NCBI RefSeq assembly: GCF_006352065.1
Contig: NZ_CP040915.1
Location: 2,790,001-2,854,000, forward strand
Length of the DNA: 64,000 nt
Direction of reading: 5' to 3'
Origin: Georgenia yuyongxinii
GTDB lineage: Bacteria > Actinomycetota > Actinomycetes > Actinomycetales > Actinomycetaceae
Shown here: in pieces, positions 1 to 10,579 of the stretch
Layout of the letters: each line of letters opens with the position of its first letter
How positions within the stretch are numbered: the stretch's first letter is position 1
The notes under the pieces: model-generated
What the model was told of the DNA's origin: nothing
The model's input: only the letters and a program-made list of their open reading frames with translations
Database searches by the model: none
Program-made: the position numbers and the translations under genes

Positions 1-461
1 CCGCCGGGGATGCGCTCGAGGTCCCAGGGGTTGCGGGTGTTGCCGTACGCCGAGTGCTCGGTGGAAGAGCCCATGGCGAACTCGTCGAGGTTCGTCTTGC
101 CCAGGATGGGCATGCCCGCGGCGCGCAGCCGCGTGACGAGCGTCGCGTCGTAGGGCGGCACCCAGTTCTCGAGGATCTTCGAGGCGGCCGTGGTGACCTG
201 GCCCTTGGTGACCACGATGTCCTTGACGGCGATCGGGACGCCGGCCAGCTCGGGTAGGTCCTCCCCCGCCACGCGGCGCGCGTCGACGGCGGCCGCGGCG
301 GCCAGCGCCTCGTCGGTGTTGGTGTGCAGGAAGGCGTGCACGTCACCGTCCACGGCGGCCATGCGGTCCAGGTGCGCCTGGGTCACCTCGACGGAGGAGA
401 CCTCCTTGGCCGACAGCAACGCGGCGAGCTCGGCGGCGCTGCGGCGGATCAGCTCGCTCAT
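1..461 (-). CDS. gatA: Asp-tRNA(Asn)/Glu-tRNA(Gln) amidotransferase subunit A, N-terminal part
   Basis: GatA is the amidase subunit of GatCAB, which releases ammonia from glutamine and converts misacylated Glu-tRNA(Gln) or Asp-tRNA(Asn) to the correct form. Only the first ~153 residues lie in the window; the gene runs off the left edge. The visible part starts [12 protein letters not shown] and carries the amidase-signature [14 protein letters not shown] segment with the catalytic-triad lysine, followed by [14 protein letters not shown]. The ATG at 461-459 overlaps the gatC stop by four bases (ATGA), so the two are translationally coupled. Identification is very secure. Confidence 0.95.
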   Translation of the reverse strand, partial: MSELIRRSAAELAALLSAKEVSSVEVTQAHLDRMAAVDGDVHAFLHTNTDEALAAAAAVDARRVAGEDLPELAGVPIAVKDIVVTKGQVTTAASKILENWVPPYDATLVTRLRAAGMPILGKTNLDEFAMGSSTEHSAYGNTRNPWDLERIPG

Positions 462-757
462 GCGTCCTCCCCGAGGATCTGCGGGACCGCGAAGCGGCCG
501 TCGATGGCGGAGGGCGCGGCGGACATGACATCGTCCACGTCCAGGGTCGGCACCACCTCGTCCTCGCGCATGACGTTGGTCAGCGGGATCGGGTGGGAGG
601 TGGCGGGCACGTCGGGCGTGGCGACCTCGTTGACCCGGGCCACCGCGGAGGCGATGACGTCGAGCTCGCCGGCGAGGCGGTCGACCTCCTCGGGCGTGAG
701 CTCGATGCGGGCGAGCGCCGCGACGCGCGCGACCTCGTCGGAAGAGATGGTGGACAT
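458..757 (-). CDS. gatC: Asp/Glu-tRNA amidotransferase subunit C
   Basis: A 99-residue protein of normal GatC length. GatC is the small subunit that wraps around and stabilises GatA in the GatCAB complex. The start [20 protein letters not shown] and the ending with FAVPQIL are typical of the family. It is the first gene of the gatC-gatA unit on the minus strand and overlaps gatA by four bases. The ATG is preceded, after exactly six bases, by TAGACT, so the mRNA is probably leaderless and no ribosome-binding site is expected. Confidence 0.95.
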   Translation of the reverse strand: MSTISSDEVARVAALARIELTPEEVDRLAGELDVIASAVARVNEVATPDVPATSHPIPLTNVMREDEVVPTLDVDDVMSAAPSAIDGRFAVPQILGEDA

Positions 758-763
758 GCGGCG

Positions 764-769
764 AGTCTA
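764..769 (-). promoter_or_regulatory. -10 box of leaderless gatC promoter
   Basis: Read on the minus strand, TAGACT lies six bases before the gatC ATG. The spacing of -10 box to start codon predicts transcription beginning at or next to the A of ATG. Confidence 0.6.
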
Positions 770-800
770 AACGCCCGGCCGGGTGGCGTGACCGGGGCGA

Positions 801-820
801 CGGCGCCCGGCCGGGTGCCG
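801..820 (-). terminator. GC hairpin downstream of the 868-1284 gene
   Basis: Ten-base arms with one mismatch (CGGCGCCCGG / CCGGGTGCCG) lie 48 bases after the stop of the minus-strand gene. A similar CCCGGCCGGG core recurs at about 773-783. There is no T tract, and a loop would have to be opened by fraying. Termination is plausible but weakly supported. Confidence 0.3.
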
Positions 821-867
821 TGGCGCGTGCCCGCCGGGACAGCGGGCCTCGCGCAGACCCGGAGGCG

Positions 868-1284
868 TCAGCCGGTGGACCGGGCGATCAGGGCGAGCAG
901 CGCCTTCGCGTAGGCATCGGCCGCGGCGGGGGCGGCATGCTCCTCGACGGCGTCCGTGCCGCCTGGCACCGCGGTGGTGACCAGGTACTCGCCGTCAAGA
1001 CGGTGCAGTGCCCGGAACGTGGCGCCGAGCAGCTCGCGGAGCTGGTCCTCGCGCGGCAGCCACACCGTCTCCTCCAGGGTGACCGCGTCGAGCGCCCACT
1101 CGGTGGTGCCGTTGAAGCCCAGGATGGTCCCGCTCGGGAACCGGTGCGCCTGGACAGTCATCTCGGCGACCGTGAAGACGTCGCCGGCCAGCTCGGGCTG
1201 GTCGATGGTGAACCGGTCGCCGGCCGCCGGCCGCCAGCGCAACCCGGCCTCCTGGAGCTCGCGGGCGAGCTGGAGGGAGATCAT
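868..1284 (-). CDS. small conserved actinobacterial protein (often annotated CpaE-like)
   Basis: A 138-residue protein starting [17 protein letters not shown]. Its core has [18 protein letters not shown], then [11 protein letters not shown] and [13 protein letters not shown]. This pattern is widespread in actinobacteria and is frequently labelled 'pilus assembly protein CpaE', but the protein is far shorter than real CpaE and has no ATPase motif, so that label is doubtful. I know of no established function. The start is chosen because GATAAT lies exactly six bases upstream of this ATG, a leaderless arrangement. It is a single gene, divergent from the cardiolipin synthase. Confidence 0.8.
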   Translation of the reverse strand: MISLQLARELQEAGLRWRPAAGDRFTIDQPELAGDVFTVAEMTVQAHRFPSGTILGFNGTTEWALDAVTLEETVWLPREDQLRELLGATFRALHRLDGEYLVTTAVPGGTDAVEEHAAPAAADAYAKALLALIARSTG

Positions 1285-1290
1285 CGGCCC

Positions 1291-1296
1291 ATTATC
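1291..1296 (-). promoter_or_regulatory. -10 box of leaderless promoter (868-1284 gene)
   Basis: GATAAT on the minus strand, six bases (GGGCCG) before the ATG at 1284. It is close to the TATAAT consensus in a region that is otherwise very GC-rich. Confidence 0.6.
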
Positions 1297-1407
1297 CGCA
1301 ACGCCTGGGAGAACCGGGGCCCTGAGCCCGCGTCGACCAGGCCACCCGGGGACGCCAAGGCACCCCTCGCCGTCGGCATCTGCGCCGGTCAGGGCGCCTG
1401 CGTGCCC

Positions 1408-1413
1408 TAGGTT
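1408..1413 (+). promoter_or_regulatory. -10 box of leaderless cardiolipin synthase promoter
   Basis: TAGGTT followed by six bases and the ATG at 1420. No purine-rich ribosome-binding site precedes the ATG. Confidence 0.6.
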
Positions 1414-1419
1414 GGCGCC

Positions 1420-2709
1420 ATGCCGAAACGTCAGCGCCTCGGCCTCGCACTCCTGCGGGCGCAGAACATCCACGCCCGCGACGTCTGGCGCGCCGCCCGC
1501 TGGTACGTGACCGCCACGGTCGCCGTCCAGGTCGCCGCGGCGACCGCCGTCGTCGCCGTGGACCGCGTGCGCAAGCGGCGCGAGCCGCCGACCGGGGAGT
1601 TCCCCCGCACCGCGCCGCGGACCCTGTCGGTGGCGGACTCCGAGGTCACCACCTACACCTACGGCGCCGACCTCTACGAGGACATGCTCGCCGCGATCCA
1701 CGGCGCGCGGACCAAGGTGCAGTTCGAGACCTTCATCTGGAAGTCCGACGAGGTGGGACACGCGTTCAAGGACGCGCTCCTCGGCGCGGCCCGGCGCGGT
1801 GTGCAGGTGTTCATCGTGTTCGACAGCTGGGCCAACCTCGTGGTCCCGCCGTCCTTCAAGCACTTCCCCGACCTGCCCAACCTTCACGTGATGCGCTTTC
1901 CGCTGTTCCGGCCCGGCCTGCTCACGCTGAACATGCGCAAGACGGGCCGGGACCACCGCAAGCTGCTGATCGTCGACGGCGAGACCAGCTTCGTGGGCGG
2001 TTACAACATCGGCTCGCTCTACGCCACGCAGTGGCGCGACACGCACCTGCGGGTCAAGGGCACGAGCACGTGGGAGCTGGAGAACGCGTTCGTCGACTTC
2101 TGGAACGCCCACCGCAGGTCGCGCCACCCCGAGATCCCCGACCGTGGTGCGAAGGAGTGGGAACCGCGCATCCGAGCGGCGCAGAACAACCCCACCCGCT
2201 TGAGCTTCCCGGTGCGCAACCTCTATCTCGAGGTGATCGACCGCGCCAAGGACCACATCTACATCACCCAGGGCTACTTCATCCCCGACCGCGACATCCT
2301 CGCCGCGCTCATCGGCTCCGCCCGCCGGGGCGTGGACGTCAAGGTGCTCATCCCGGAGGTGTCCAACCACGTCCTGGCCGACTGGGCGGCACGGATCTAC
2401 TACACCCGTCTGCTCGAGGCCGGCGTCCAGCTCTGGCTTTTTCAGGACGCCATGGTCCACGCCAAGACCATGACCGTGGACGGGCGGTGGACGACCGTGG
2501 GCACCACGAACATCGACCGCATGTCCATGACGGGCAACTTCGAGGTCAACCTGGAGATCTACGACGACGACCTGGCCGCCCACATGGAGGAGATCTTCAG
2601 CACCGACCTGACCAACTCCCGCCAGCTCACGCTCGAGGAGTGGAGGTCGCGAGGCGTGCTGAGCCGGCTGGGTGAGCGGGTGCTGCGGCGCCTTGGCCCG
2701 CTGCTGTGA
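1420..2709 (+). CDS. cls: cardiolipin synthase / phospholipase D family protein
   Basis: A 429-residue phospholipase-D superfamily enzyme. It probably makes cardiolipin by transferring a phosphatidyl group between phosphatidylglycerol molecules at the membrane. Two HKD motifs are present: HRKLLIVD beginning at residue ~179, followed by SFVGGYN, and HAKTMTVD at residue ~347, followed by TVGTTNID. One hydrophobic segment near residues 28-48 is the likely membrane anchor; the family often has two. The C-terminus (EEWRSRG...RRLGPLL) is typical. The gene stands alone with a probable leaderless start. Another phosphatidyltransferase substrate cannot be excluded, since many actinobacteria use a CDP-alcohol-type cardiolipin synthase instead. 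Confidence 0.88.
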   Translation: MPKRQRLGLALLRAQNIHARDVWRAARWYVTATVAVQVAAATAVVAVDRVRKRREPPTGEFPRTAPRTLSVADSEVTTYTYGADLYEDMLAAIHGARTKVQFETFIWKSDEVGHAFKDALLGAARRGVQVFIVFDSWANLVVPPSFKHFPDLPNLHVMRFPLFRPGLLTLNMRKTGRDHRKLLIVDGETSFVGGYNIGSLYATQWRDTHLRVKGTSTWELENAFVDFWNAHRRSRHPEIPDRGAKEWEPRIRAAQNNPTRLSFPVRNLYLEVIDRAKDHIYITQGYFIPDRDILAALIGSARRGVDVKVLIPEVSNHVLADWAARIYYTRLLEAGVQLWLFQDAMVHAKTMTVDGRWTTVGTTNIDRMSMTGNFEVNLEIYDDDLAAHMEEIFSTDLTNSRQLTLEEWRSRGVLSRLGERVLRRLGPLL

Positions 2710-2737
2710 CCGCGCCGCCGCCGAGACCGCCCGCGCG

Positions 2738-3259
2738 TCACAGCGCCAGCTCGTAGAACCACATGGTCGCCGCGGGGTCCCACGAGCCCACGTAGTCGCG
2801 GGCGGGGTCGCGCCGGTAGCCGATCCGCTCGTAGAGGCGGTGCGGGGTGCCCGGCCCGTCGTGGGACAGCACCGAGAGCACCAGGGCGGGATAGCCCTGC
2901 TCCGCGGCCCACTCCGCGGCGCCGCGGAGCAGCACCTCGGCCACCCCGCGGCGCTGCACAGCCGGGTCGACGGCGAGCATGCGCACCTCCAGCTCGTCGC
3001 CGCGGGCAAGATCGGCGTACACGGTGCCGGCCGCCGCGAGCGTCACGGTGCCCAGCACCTCCCGTCCGGCGCGTGCCACCAGGACGACGGCGTCCGCGGC
3101 CCGGGCAGCGACGTCGCGCAGCTGCAGGGCGTACCCGTCGTCCTCCTCCGCCATGCCGGCGGCGCGGTACGCGGCCACGCAGAGCTCGCCGACGCGGGCG
3201 AGCTCTGCGGTGCGGACCGGGGTGACGCCGAGACTCGTGGTGGGAGACACGAGGGTCAT
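2738..3259 (-). CDS. GNAT-family N-acetyltransferase
   Basis: A 173-residue GCN5-related acetyltransferase. The acetyl-CoA-binding segment is visible as VRMLAVDPAVQRRGVAEVLL, where RRGVAE takes the place of the usual Q/RxxGxG/A, followed by LSVLSHDGPGTPHRLYERIGYRR. The substrate cannot be told from sequence; small-molecule or protein acetylation are both possible. The ATG at 3259 is used here, but a GTG nine bases inside (3250) has GATAAT seven bases upstream and could be the real leaderless start, giving a protein three residues shorter. It is convergent with the cardiolipin synthase gene and divergent from the flotillin gene. Confidence 0.85.
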   Translation of the reverse strand: MTLVSPTTSLGVTPVRTAELARVGELCVAAYRAAGMAEEDDGYALQLRDVAARAADAVVLVARAGREVLGTVTLAAAGTVYADLARGDELEVRMLAVDPAVQRRGVAEVLLRGAAEWAAEQGYPALVLSVLSHDGPGTPHRLYERIGYRRDPARDYVGSWDPAATMWFYELAL

Positions 3260-3423
3260 TATCCGTCCGGTGCCCGACGACGCCCGGCGCCCGCCGACGT
3301 CCGGTGCGCTCTTCCGAGGCGCGGCGCCGGCCTACCGCGTCAGCCCGAACGTATGGACGCCTGGCGGCCGGAAAAGGCGGCATAGTAGGCGGCATCCCCA
3401 CCCGCCTGAGCATTGGAAACCTC

Positions 3424-4911
3424 GTGGAGCTCGTCCTCGGCAGCATCCCCGTGATCGTGGGACTCGCGATCGCCGCCCTCGTCCTGGTCATCACGATCCG
3501 CCGGTCGATCCGCACGGTGGACCTCAACGAGGCCCTCGTCATCGTGGGCCGCAGCGAGGGCCGGAACGGCCCGACCGGCAGCCTCGACGCGCTGCCCACG
3601 GACGGTGGCGCCGGCGAGGGCCGGGGCCCGCGGATCGTCATCGGTGGCCGCGCGTTCGTCAAGCCGTTCTTCGAGTCCGTCACCAAGATCTCGCTGGAGC
3701 AGCGCCAGCTCTCCCTGACCGTGGAGGGCGTGGACAAGAACTTCATCGCGGTCGGGGTCAAGGCGTCGGTCCTGTTCAAGGTCCGCGGCGACGCCGACGG
3801 CGTCCGCCGGGCCGCCCAGCGGTTCACCAGCCAGCAGGCCAAGCTCGAGCAGCCGCTCCAGCAAGCCCTCGAGGGCGCGCTGCGTCCGGTCCTGGGCTCG
3901 ATGACGGTCGAAGAGATCATCTCCGACCGTGAGGCCCTGCAGCGGCAGGTCTTCGAGTCCATCCGGCCGGACCTGCACCAGCAGGGCTTCCACATCGACC
4001 TGGTGAACCTCTCCGACATCTCCACCCCGGGATCGGACTACCTCGGGAACCTCGGGCGTGCGCAGGCCGCCCGCGCGCGCCAGGTCGCCGAGGTGCAGGA
4101 GGCCGAGGCACGGCTCGCCTCAGAGACCGCGCAGCTGGCGGCGCAGGAGAAGATCGCCGAGCGGCAGCGCGACCTCGCGCTCAAGCAGGCCACGATCAAG
4201 GCGGAGACCGACAAGGCCAACGCCGAGGCCGAGGCGGCCGGGCAGCTCGCCCGCGCCGAGCAGGAGCGGGTGGTCGCCGCCCAGCAGCGTGAGGCGCTGC
4301 TGGAGCAGGCCCGGGTGACCGAGCAGCAGCTCGACATCGACGTGCGCAAGCCGGCCGACGCCTCCGCCTACGCCGCGGCCAAGGAGGCCGAGGGTGAGCG
4401 CGACGCGCGGAAGGCCGAGGCCCAGGCCGAGGCGTTCCAGCGCACGACGCTGGCCGAGGCGAACCTCGCCGCCCAGCGCAACGAGGCCGACGCCATCAAG
4501 GCGCTCGGTGAGGCCCGCGCGGCCGCCGCCCAGGCCGAGGGCCTCGCCGCCGCCGCTGCGACCGAGGCGCAGGCGAAGGCGCTGGCCGAGCAGGGCCAGG
4601 CAGTCATCGTCCAGCAGCTCGTCGGCGTGCTGCCGGAGATCATGCGGGCCGCCGCCGAGCCCGTCGGCAAGATCGACCAGCTGACGGTGGTCGGCACCGA
4701 CGGCGCCGGAGCGGTGTCGAAGATCGCCGGCCAGGTGCTCGGCGAGGGCTCCGCCACGATCCAGGCGCTCACCGGCCTGAACCTGGGGGCCCTGCTCGGG
4801 ACGTTCACCGGCGCCCGCACCCCCGGAAACGGTGCCCGGACCGCCGCTGACGGCGCCCGGAGCTCCGACGACGGCGCCGCCCCCGCGGAGGCGGCGACAC
4901 TGCAGAACTGA
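3424..4911 (+). CDS. flotillin-like SPFH-domain membrane protein
   Basis: About 495 residues. One transmembrane helix lies at residues ~4-26 (LVLGSIPVIVGLAIAALVL), followed by an SPFH/band-7 domain (~65-230, including RFTSQQAKLEQPLQ and SMTVEEIISDREAL). A long Ala/Glu/Arg/Gln-rich coiled coil (~225-400) and a C-terminal oligomerisation region (LPEIMRAAAEPVGKIDQLTVV) come after it. This order is that of flotillins, which form membrane-scaffolding assemblies in functional microdomains. GTG 3424 is chosen because it directly precedes the hydrophobic helix; in-frame codons upstream to 3304 encode an Arg-rich stretch unlike flotillins. A NfeD partner, common beside flotillins, is absent here. A strong hairpin follows. 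Confidence 0.85.
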   Translation: MELVLGSIPVIVGLAIAALVLVITIRRSIRTVDLNEALVIVGRSEGRNGPTGSLDALPTDGGAGEGRGPRIVIGGRAFVKPFFESVTKISLEQRQLSLTVEGVDKNFIAVGVKASVLFKVRGDADGVRRAAQRFTSQQAKLEQPLQQALEGALRPVLGSMTVEEIISDREALQRQVFESIRPDLHQQGFHIDLVNLSDISTPGSDYLGNLGRAQAARARQVAEVQEAEARLASETAQLAAQEKIAERQRDLALKQATIKAETDKANAEAEAAGQLARAEQERVVAAQQREALLEQARVTEQQLDIDVRKPADASAYAAAKEAEGERDARKAEAQAEAFQRTTLAEANLAAQRNEADAIKALGEARAAAAQAEGLAAAAATEAQAKALAEQGQAVIVQQLVGVLPEIMRAAAEPVGKIDQLTVVGTDGAGAVSKIAGQVLGEGSATIQALTGLNLGALLGTFTGARTPGNGARTAADGARSSDDGAAPAEAATLQN

Positions 4912-4918
4912 GGGTCGT

Positions 4919-4954
4919 AGAGCGGGCCGGTCACCACGGTGGCCGGCCCGCTCT
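4919..4954 (+). terminator. terminator after the flotillin gene
   Basis: Inverted repeat with 17-base arms, one G-U-compatible mismatch and a two-base centre, starting 8 bases after the stop codon. It has no long T run, as is usual in actinobacteria. Confidence 0.75.
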
Positions 4955-4958
4955 CATA

Positions 4959-4980
4959 GCAGTACCATTTCTTGTACCAC
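4959..4980 (+). promoter_or_regulatory. candidate YefM-YoeB operator/promoter
   Basis: Two GTAC cores (4962-4965 and 4974-4977), 12 bases apart, lie just before the antitoxin gene in a short AT-richer stretch that also contains TACCAT, a possible -10 box. The known YefM operator of E. coli contains TGTACA-type cores, so autoregulation at this site is plausible but inferred. Confidence 0.4.
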
Positions 4981-4998
4981 ACCTCGGGAGCTCATGAG

Positions 4999-5247
4999 AT
5001 GCCCATCACCGCCAGCGAGGCCCGCAAGAACCTTTTCCCCTTGATCGAGGAGGTCAACGACGACCGCTCAGTCGTCGAGATTACCTCCAAACGCGGCAAT
5101 GCCGTCCTGATGGCTGCGGACGACTACGCGGCATGGCAGGAGACCGCCTACCTCTTCCGCTCCCCTGCCAACGCCCGGCGCCTGCTCGATGCCATGGAGG
5201 CGGTCGACCGCGGTGAGGGCGCCGAGCACGACCTCGACCGCGAGTGA
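4999..5247 (+). CDS. yefM: type II antitoxin, YefM/Phd family
   Basis: An 82-residue antitoxin. The N-terminal part, MPITASEARKNLFPLIEEVN, is the Phd/YefM DNA-binding fold, followed by VEITSKRGNAVLMAADDYAAW. The acidic C-terminus (EAVDRGEGAEHDLDRE) is the expected toxin-binding tail. It should neutralise YoeB and, with it, repress its own promoter. The ATG at 4999 has GGAG at 4987-4990; an in-frame ATG at 4972 is less likely because it would precede that site. The stop overlaps the toxin GTG by four bases, which is typical of coupled antitoxin-toxin pairs. Confidence 0.93.
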   Translation: MPITASEARKNLFPLIEEVNDDRSVVEITSKRGNAVLMAADDYAAWQETAYLFRSPANARRLLDAMEAVDRGEGAEHDLDRE

Positions 5248-5504
5248 GGATCGTCTTCGCCCCGCAGGCATGGGAGGACTACACCTACTGGCAGCGAGTC
5301 GACCGCTCCCTCGTCAAGCGGATCAACCGATTGATCGACGACATTGCCCGGGATCCCCACGAGGGCATCGGCAAACCTGAGCCGCTCAAGTACGGTCTCG
5401 CCAACGCCTGGTCCAGGCGCATCACCGACGAGCACCGCCTGGTCTACGTCGTCCGCGACGACGACCACCTTCTCCTTCAAGCGCGCTACCACTACGCCCG
5501 GTAG
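5244..5504 (+). CDS. yoeB: type II toxin, YoeB mRNA interferase
   Basis: An 86-residue RelE-superfamily toxin that cleaves mRNA in the ribosomal A site. It aligns without gaps at the catalytic positions known for E. coli YoeB: Glu46 (KPEPLK), Arg65 (TDEHRLVY), His83 and Tyr84 (ARYHYAR at the end). The length equals the family norm, so the toxin looks intact. GTG 5244 overlaps the antitoxin stop (GTGA). Its GC content is a little lower than that of the neighbouring genes, in keeping with a mobile module. Confidence 0.93.
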   Translation: MRIVFAPQAWEDYTYWQRVDRSLVKRINRLIDDIARDPHEGIGKPEPLKYGLANAWSRRITDEHRLVYVVRDDDHLLLQARYHYAR

Positions 5505-5782
5505 CGCGATCTCGTTCAGCTTCCGCGGACCGAAGCGGTCCCAGTGTGCTTGCCGTACCGGGGCTGGTTCGTCCGAGGTCGGATCACGGCTGAAGTCGTG
5601 ACCCCGTCTCCTGGATGCGGGCGGTTTGCCCGAGTATGGTCCCAGTCACACCGGCGCCGTTGTTCGGCATGGACAACCAGCGGCCCGGGCCGCCGCCTCA
5701 ACCATGCCCTCGCAGAACCAGCCCGAGCCGCGCGATGGCGCGACGGCCGGGTGGCGAGGAAACTCGATGAGGAGTGTGAGCG

Positions 5783-7314
<1,532 letters not shown>

Positions 7315-7318
<4 letters not shown>

Positions 7319-9732
7319 GGTCCCTCGCCGAGCGCCCCGAGAGCCCGGTCGTCGGCGTGGCCGTCCCGCACGAGAGCGCCGCCCTGCACGTCACCGGTGC
7401 CGCCCTGTACACCGACGACCTCGTCGGCCGCGCGCCCGGGGTGCTGCACGCGTGGCCGGTCCAGGCCCCGCACGCCCACGCCCGGGTCGCCACGATGCGC
7501 ACCGCGCCCGCGCTTCAGGTGCCCGGGGTGGTGCGGGTCCTCACCGCGGCGGACGTCCCGGGTATCAACGACGCCGGCATCAAGGGCGACGAGCCGCTCT
7601 TCCCCACCGAGGTCATGTTCTACGGGCACGCGGTGTGCTGGGTGCTCGGCGAGACGCTCGAGGCGGCCCGGGTGGGCGCCGAGCGCGTGGAGGTGGAGTA
7701 CGCGCCGCTGCCCTCGCTGCTGACCCTGAGCGAGGCGATCGCGGCGGGCAGCTACCAGGGCGCCCAGCCCACCGTCAGCCGCGGCGACGCCGCGGCCGGC
7801 TTGACGGCGGCCCCGCACCGCTTCACCGGCGAGTTCGAGTTCGGCGGCCAGGAGCACTTCTACCTCGAGACCCACGCCTCGCTCGCCCACGTGGACGAGG
7901 GCGGTCAGGTGTTCGTCCAGTCCAGCACCCAGCACCCCACCGAGACGCAGGAGATCGTCGCCCACGTGCTGGGCCTGCACAGCCACGAGGTCACTGTGCA
8001 GTGCGTGCGCATGGGCGGCGGGTTCGGCGGCAAGGAGATGCAGCCGCACGGTTTCGCCGCGGTCGCGGCGCTCGGCGCGGTGCTGACCGGGCGCCCGGTC
8101 CGGGTGCGGCTCACCCGCACCCAGGACATCACGATGACCGGCAAGCGGCACGGCTTCCACGCCAGCTGGGAGGTGGGCTTCGACGACGACGGCCACATCC
8201 TGGCGCTGCGGGCCACGCTGACCTCCGACGGCGGGTGGAGCCTCGACCTGTCCGAGCCGGTCCTCACGCGGGCGCTGTGCCACATCGACAACGCCTACTT
8301 CGTGCCGGACATCGAGGTCCACGGCCGCATCGCGAAGACGAACAAGACCTCCCAGACGGCGTTCCGCGGCTTTGGCGGTCCGCAGGGCATGCTCGTGCTG
8401 GAGGACATCCTGGGCCGGTGCGCGCCGGTGCTCGGGATCGACCCCGCCGAGCTGCGCCGTCTGAACTTCTACGCACCCGGCCAGACCACCCCGTACGGGC
8501 AGCCGGTCCGCCACGCAGAGCGGCTCGTGGCGATCTGGGACCTGCTGCACGAACGGGCCGAGGTGGAGCGCCGCCGTCGCGAGATCGACGCGTTCAACGC
8601 CGCGCACCGGCACCTCAAGCGGGCCCTGGCGGTGACGCCGGTGAAGTTCGGCATCTCGTTCAACCTCACCGCGTTCAACCAGGCCGGCGCGCTGGTGCAC
8701 GTGTACAAGGACGGCTCGGTGCTCGTCAACCACGGCGGCACGGAGATGGGCCAGGGCCTGCACACCAAGATGCTCCAGGTCGCGGCCACCGCGCTCGGCG
8801 TGCCGCTGGACTTCGTCCGACTGGCGCCGACCCGGACCGACAAGGTGCCGAACACCTCGGCCACCGCCGCCAGCTCGAGCACCGACCTCAACGGCGGCGC
8901 CGTGAAGGACGCCTGCGAGCAGATCCGCGAGCGGCTCGCCGAGGTCGCCGCGCGCCGGCTCAACATCCACCCCGACGACGTCCGCTTCACCGCCGGGAAG
9001 GTGACGGGCATCGGCTTCACCGACCGTGTCCTGACCTTCGCGGAGGTCGTGCGCGACGCGTACTTCCAGCGCGTCCCCCTCTTCGCCGCCGGGTTCTACC
9101 GCACCGAGGGGCTGCACTGGGACGCCGACCGCATGCAGGGCGAACCGTTCAAGTACTTCGCGTACGGGGCGGCGGCCTCCGAGGTGGAGGTGGACGGGTT
9201 CACCGGGGCCTACCGCTTCGTGCGCACGGACATCGTCCACGACGTCGGCGACTCGCTGTCCCCGCTCATCGACCTCGGCCAGATCGAGGGCGGCTTCGTC
9301 CAGGGCGCCGGGTGGCTGACCCTGGAGGAGCTGGTCTGGGACGTCTCCGACGGCGAGCGGCGGGGCCGGCTGGCCACCCAGGCGGCCAGCACCTACAAGC
9401 TCCCGAGCTTCTCCGAGATGCCCGAGGAGCTTCACGTCCACCTCTTCGAGCGCGCCACCGAGAGCGGGGTCGTGTACGGGTCCAAGGCGGTCGGCGAGCC
9501 GCCCCTCATGCTCGCGTTCAGCGTCCGCGAGGCGCTACGCCAGGCGGCCGGCGCGTTCGGGCCGCCGGGTCGCGCCGTCGAGCTGGCCGGGCCGGCCACG
9601 CCCGAGGCAGTCTTCTGGGCGGTGCAGGCGGCCCGCGAGGCCGGCCGGGAGGCGACGGCGGAGCGCGCCGCCGCGCCCAGCCAGGCGCGGGCGGACGAGC
9701 CTACGGGCCCGCCGGCACCGGTGCGAGGCTGA
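7315..9732 (+). CDS. xdhB: xanthine dehydrogenase molybdopterin-binding subunit
   Basis: An 805-residue catalytic subunit that binds the molybdenum cofactor. The family motifs are visible: GGQEHFYLETHASLA, QHPTETQEIVA, the cofactor-binding RMGGGFGGKEMQ, FRGFGGPQGM with the substrate-positioning Arg, GTEMGQGLHTKM, and near the end the active-site segment VYGSKAVGEPPLML, in which Glu acts as the base. The length is normal for XdhB. The ATG lies inside the xdhA stop (ATGA), and xdhC follows after one base, so the three genes form one operon. Confidence 0.96.
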
Positions 9733-9733
9733 G

Positions 9734-10579
9734 ATGGACTGGCTGGCGGCAGTGGCGCACCTGCGGGAGCAGGCCTGCGCCGGCGTGCTCGTCACAGTGA
9801 CCACCGTGCGCGGTCACGCGCCGCGCGAGGCCGGCGCCAAGATGGTGGTCGCCGCCGAGGAGACCTGGGACAGCATCGGCGGCGGCAACCTCGAGGCCAC
9901 GGCGGTCGACCGGGCCCGGGCGATGCTCCGCGACGGCGCCACGCAGCCCGACACCCTGCTCATGGCCCTCAACGAGCACGCGACCACCGAGCACGGCCGG
10001 CAGTGCTGCGGCGGCGAGGTCACCGTGCTGCTCGAGCCGCTGCCCACGCGGGCCACGGTCGCGGTGTTCGGGATGGGGCACGTGGGCCACGAGCTGGCCC
10101 GGATCCTGTCCCGGCTGCCGCTGAGCCTGCACCTCGTGGACAGCAGGGCCACGCCGCTGAGCGCCGAGCGGCTCGCGGACGTCGCGGGGCCCGCCGACGT
10201 CCACGTGCACCACGCCCCGGCGCCTGAGGTGGTCCTGCGGGGCCTGCCCGCCGGGGCGCAGGTGTACGTCATGAGCCACGACCACGCCGAGGACCTCGTG
10301 CTGTGTGACGCGGCGCTGCGCCGCGGCGACCTGTCGGTGGGCCTGATCGGCTCACGGGCCAAATGGGCGCGGTTCCGGGTACGGCTGCGGGCGGAGGGTC
10401 ACGACGACGCCGCCGTCGACTCGATCCGGTGCCCCATCGGGCTGCCCACGGTCACCGGCAAGTCCCCGGCGGTCATCGCGATCGCCGTGGCCGCCGAGCT
10501 CGTGCAGACGCTGTCAGGGACGCCGACCCGTCTCCCTCCGCGCGAGATGTCGAGTAGTCCCCGACCGAGCGCGTCGTAA
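9734..10579 (+). CDS. xdhC: xanthine dehydrogenase accessory protein (MoCo sulfuration/insertion)
   Basis: A 281-residue XdhC/CoxI-family protein. XdhC binds molybdenum cofactor, promotes its sulfuration and delivers it to XdhB. The N-terminal XdhC domain (VTVTTVRGHAPREAGAKM, DSIGGGNLEA, QCCGGEVTVLLE) and the C-terminal Rossmann domain (VAVFGMGHVGHELARIL, LIGSRAKWARF) are complete. The last ~20 residues (LPPREMSSSPRPSAS) are unlike the family. They cover a CGCGAGATGTC string resembling one unit of the repeat at 18786, so the natural C-terminus may have been altered. Confidence 0.94.
   Translation: MDWLAAVAHLREQACAGVLVTVTTVRGHAPREAGAKMVVAAEETWDSIGGGNLEATAVDRARAMLRDGATQPDTLLMALNEHATTEHGRQCCGGEVTVLLEPLPTRATVAVFGMGHVGHELARILSRLPLSLHLVDSRATPLSAERLADVAGPADVHVHHAPAPEVVLRGLPAGAQVYVMSHDHAEDLVLCDAALRRGDLSVGLIGSRAKWARFRVRLRAEGHDDAAVDSIRCPIGLPTVTGKSPAVIAIAVAAELVQTLSGTPTRLPPREMSSSPRPSAS

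Noticed and set aside
868-3009. A 713-codon minus-strand frame running from the CpaE-like gene through the cardiolipin synthase region.
   Set aside because: Only its last 138 codons match a protein family and have a proper start; the rest is the antisense of the cardiolipin synthase gene kept open by high GC.
10541-10551. CGCGAGATGTC near the end of xdhC as another copy of the palindromic repeat.
   Set aside because: Only one unit is present, its final A is missing, and no second unit occurs 19 bases away; it may be chance.
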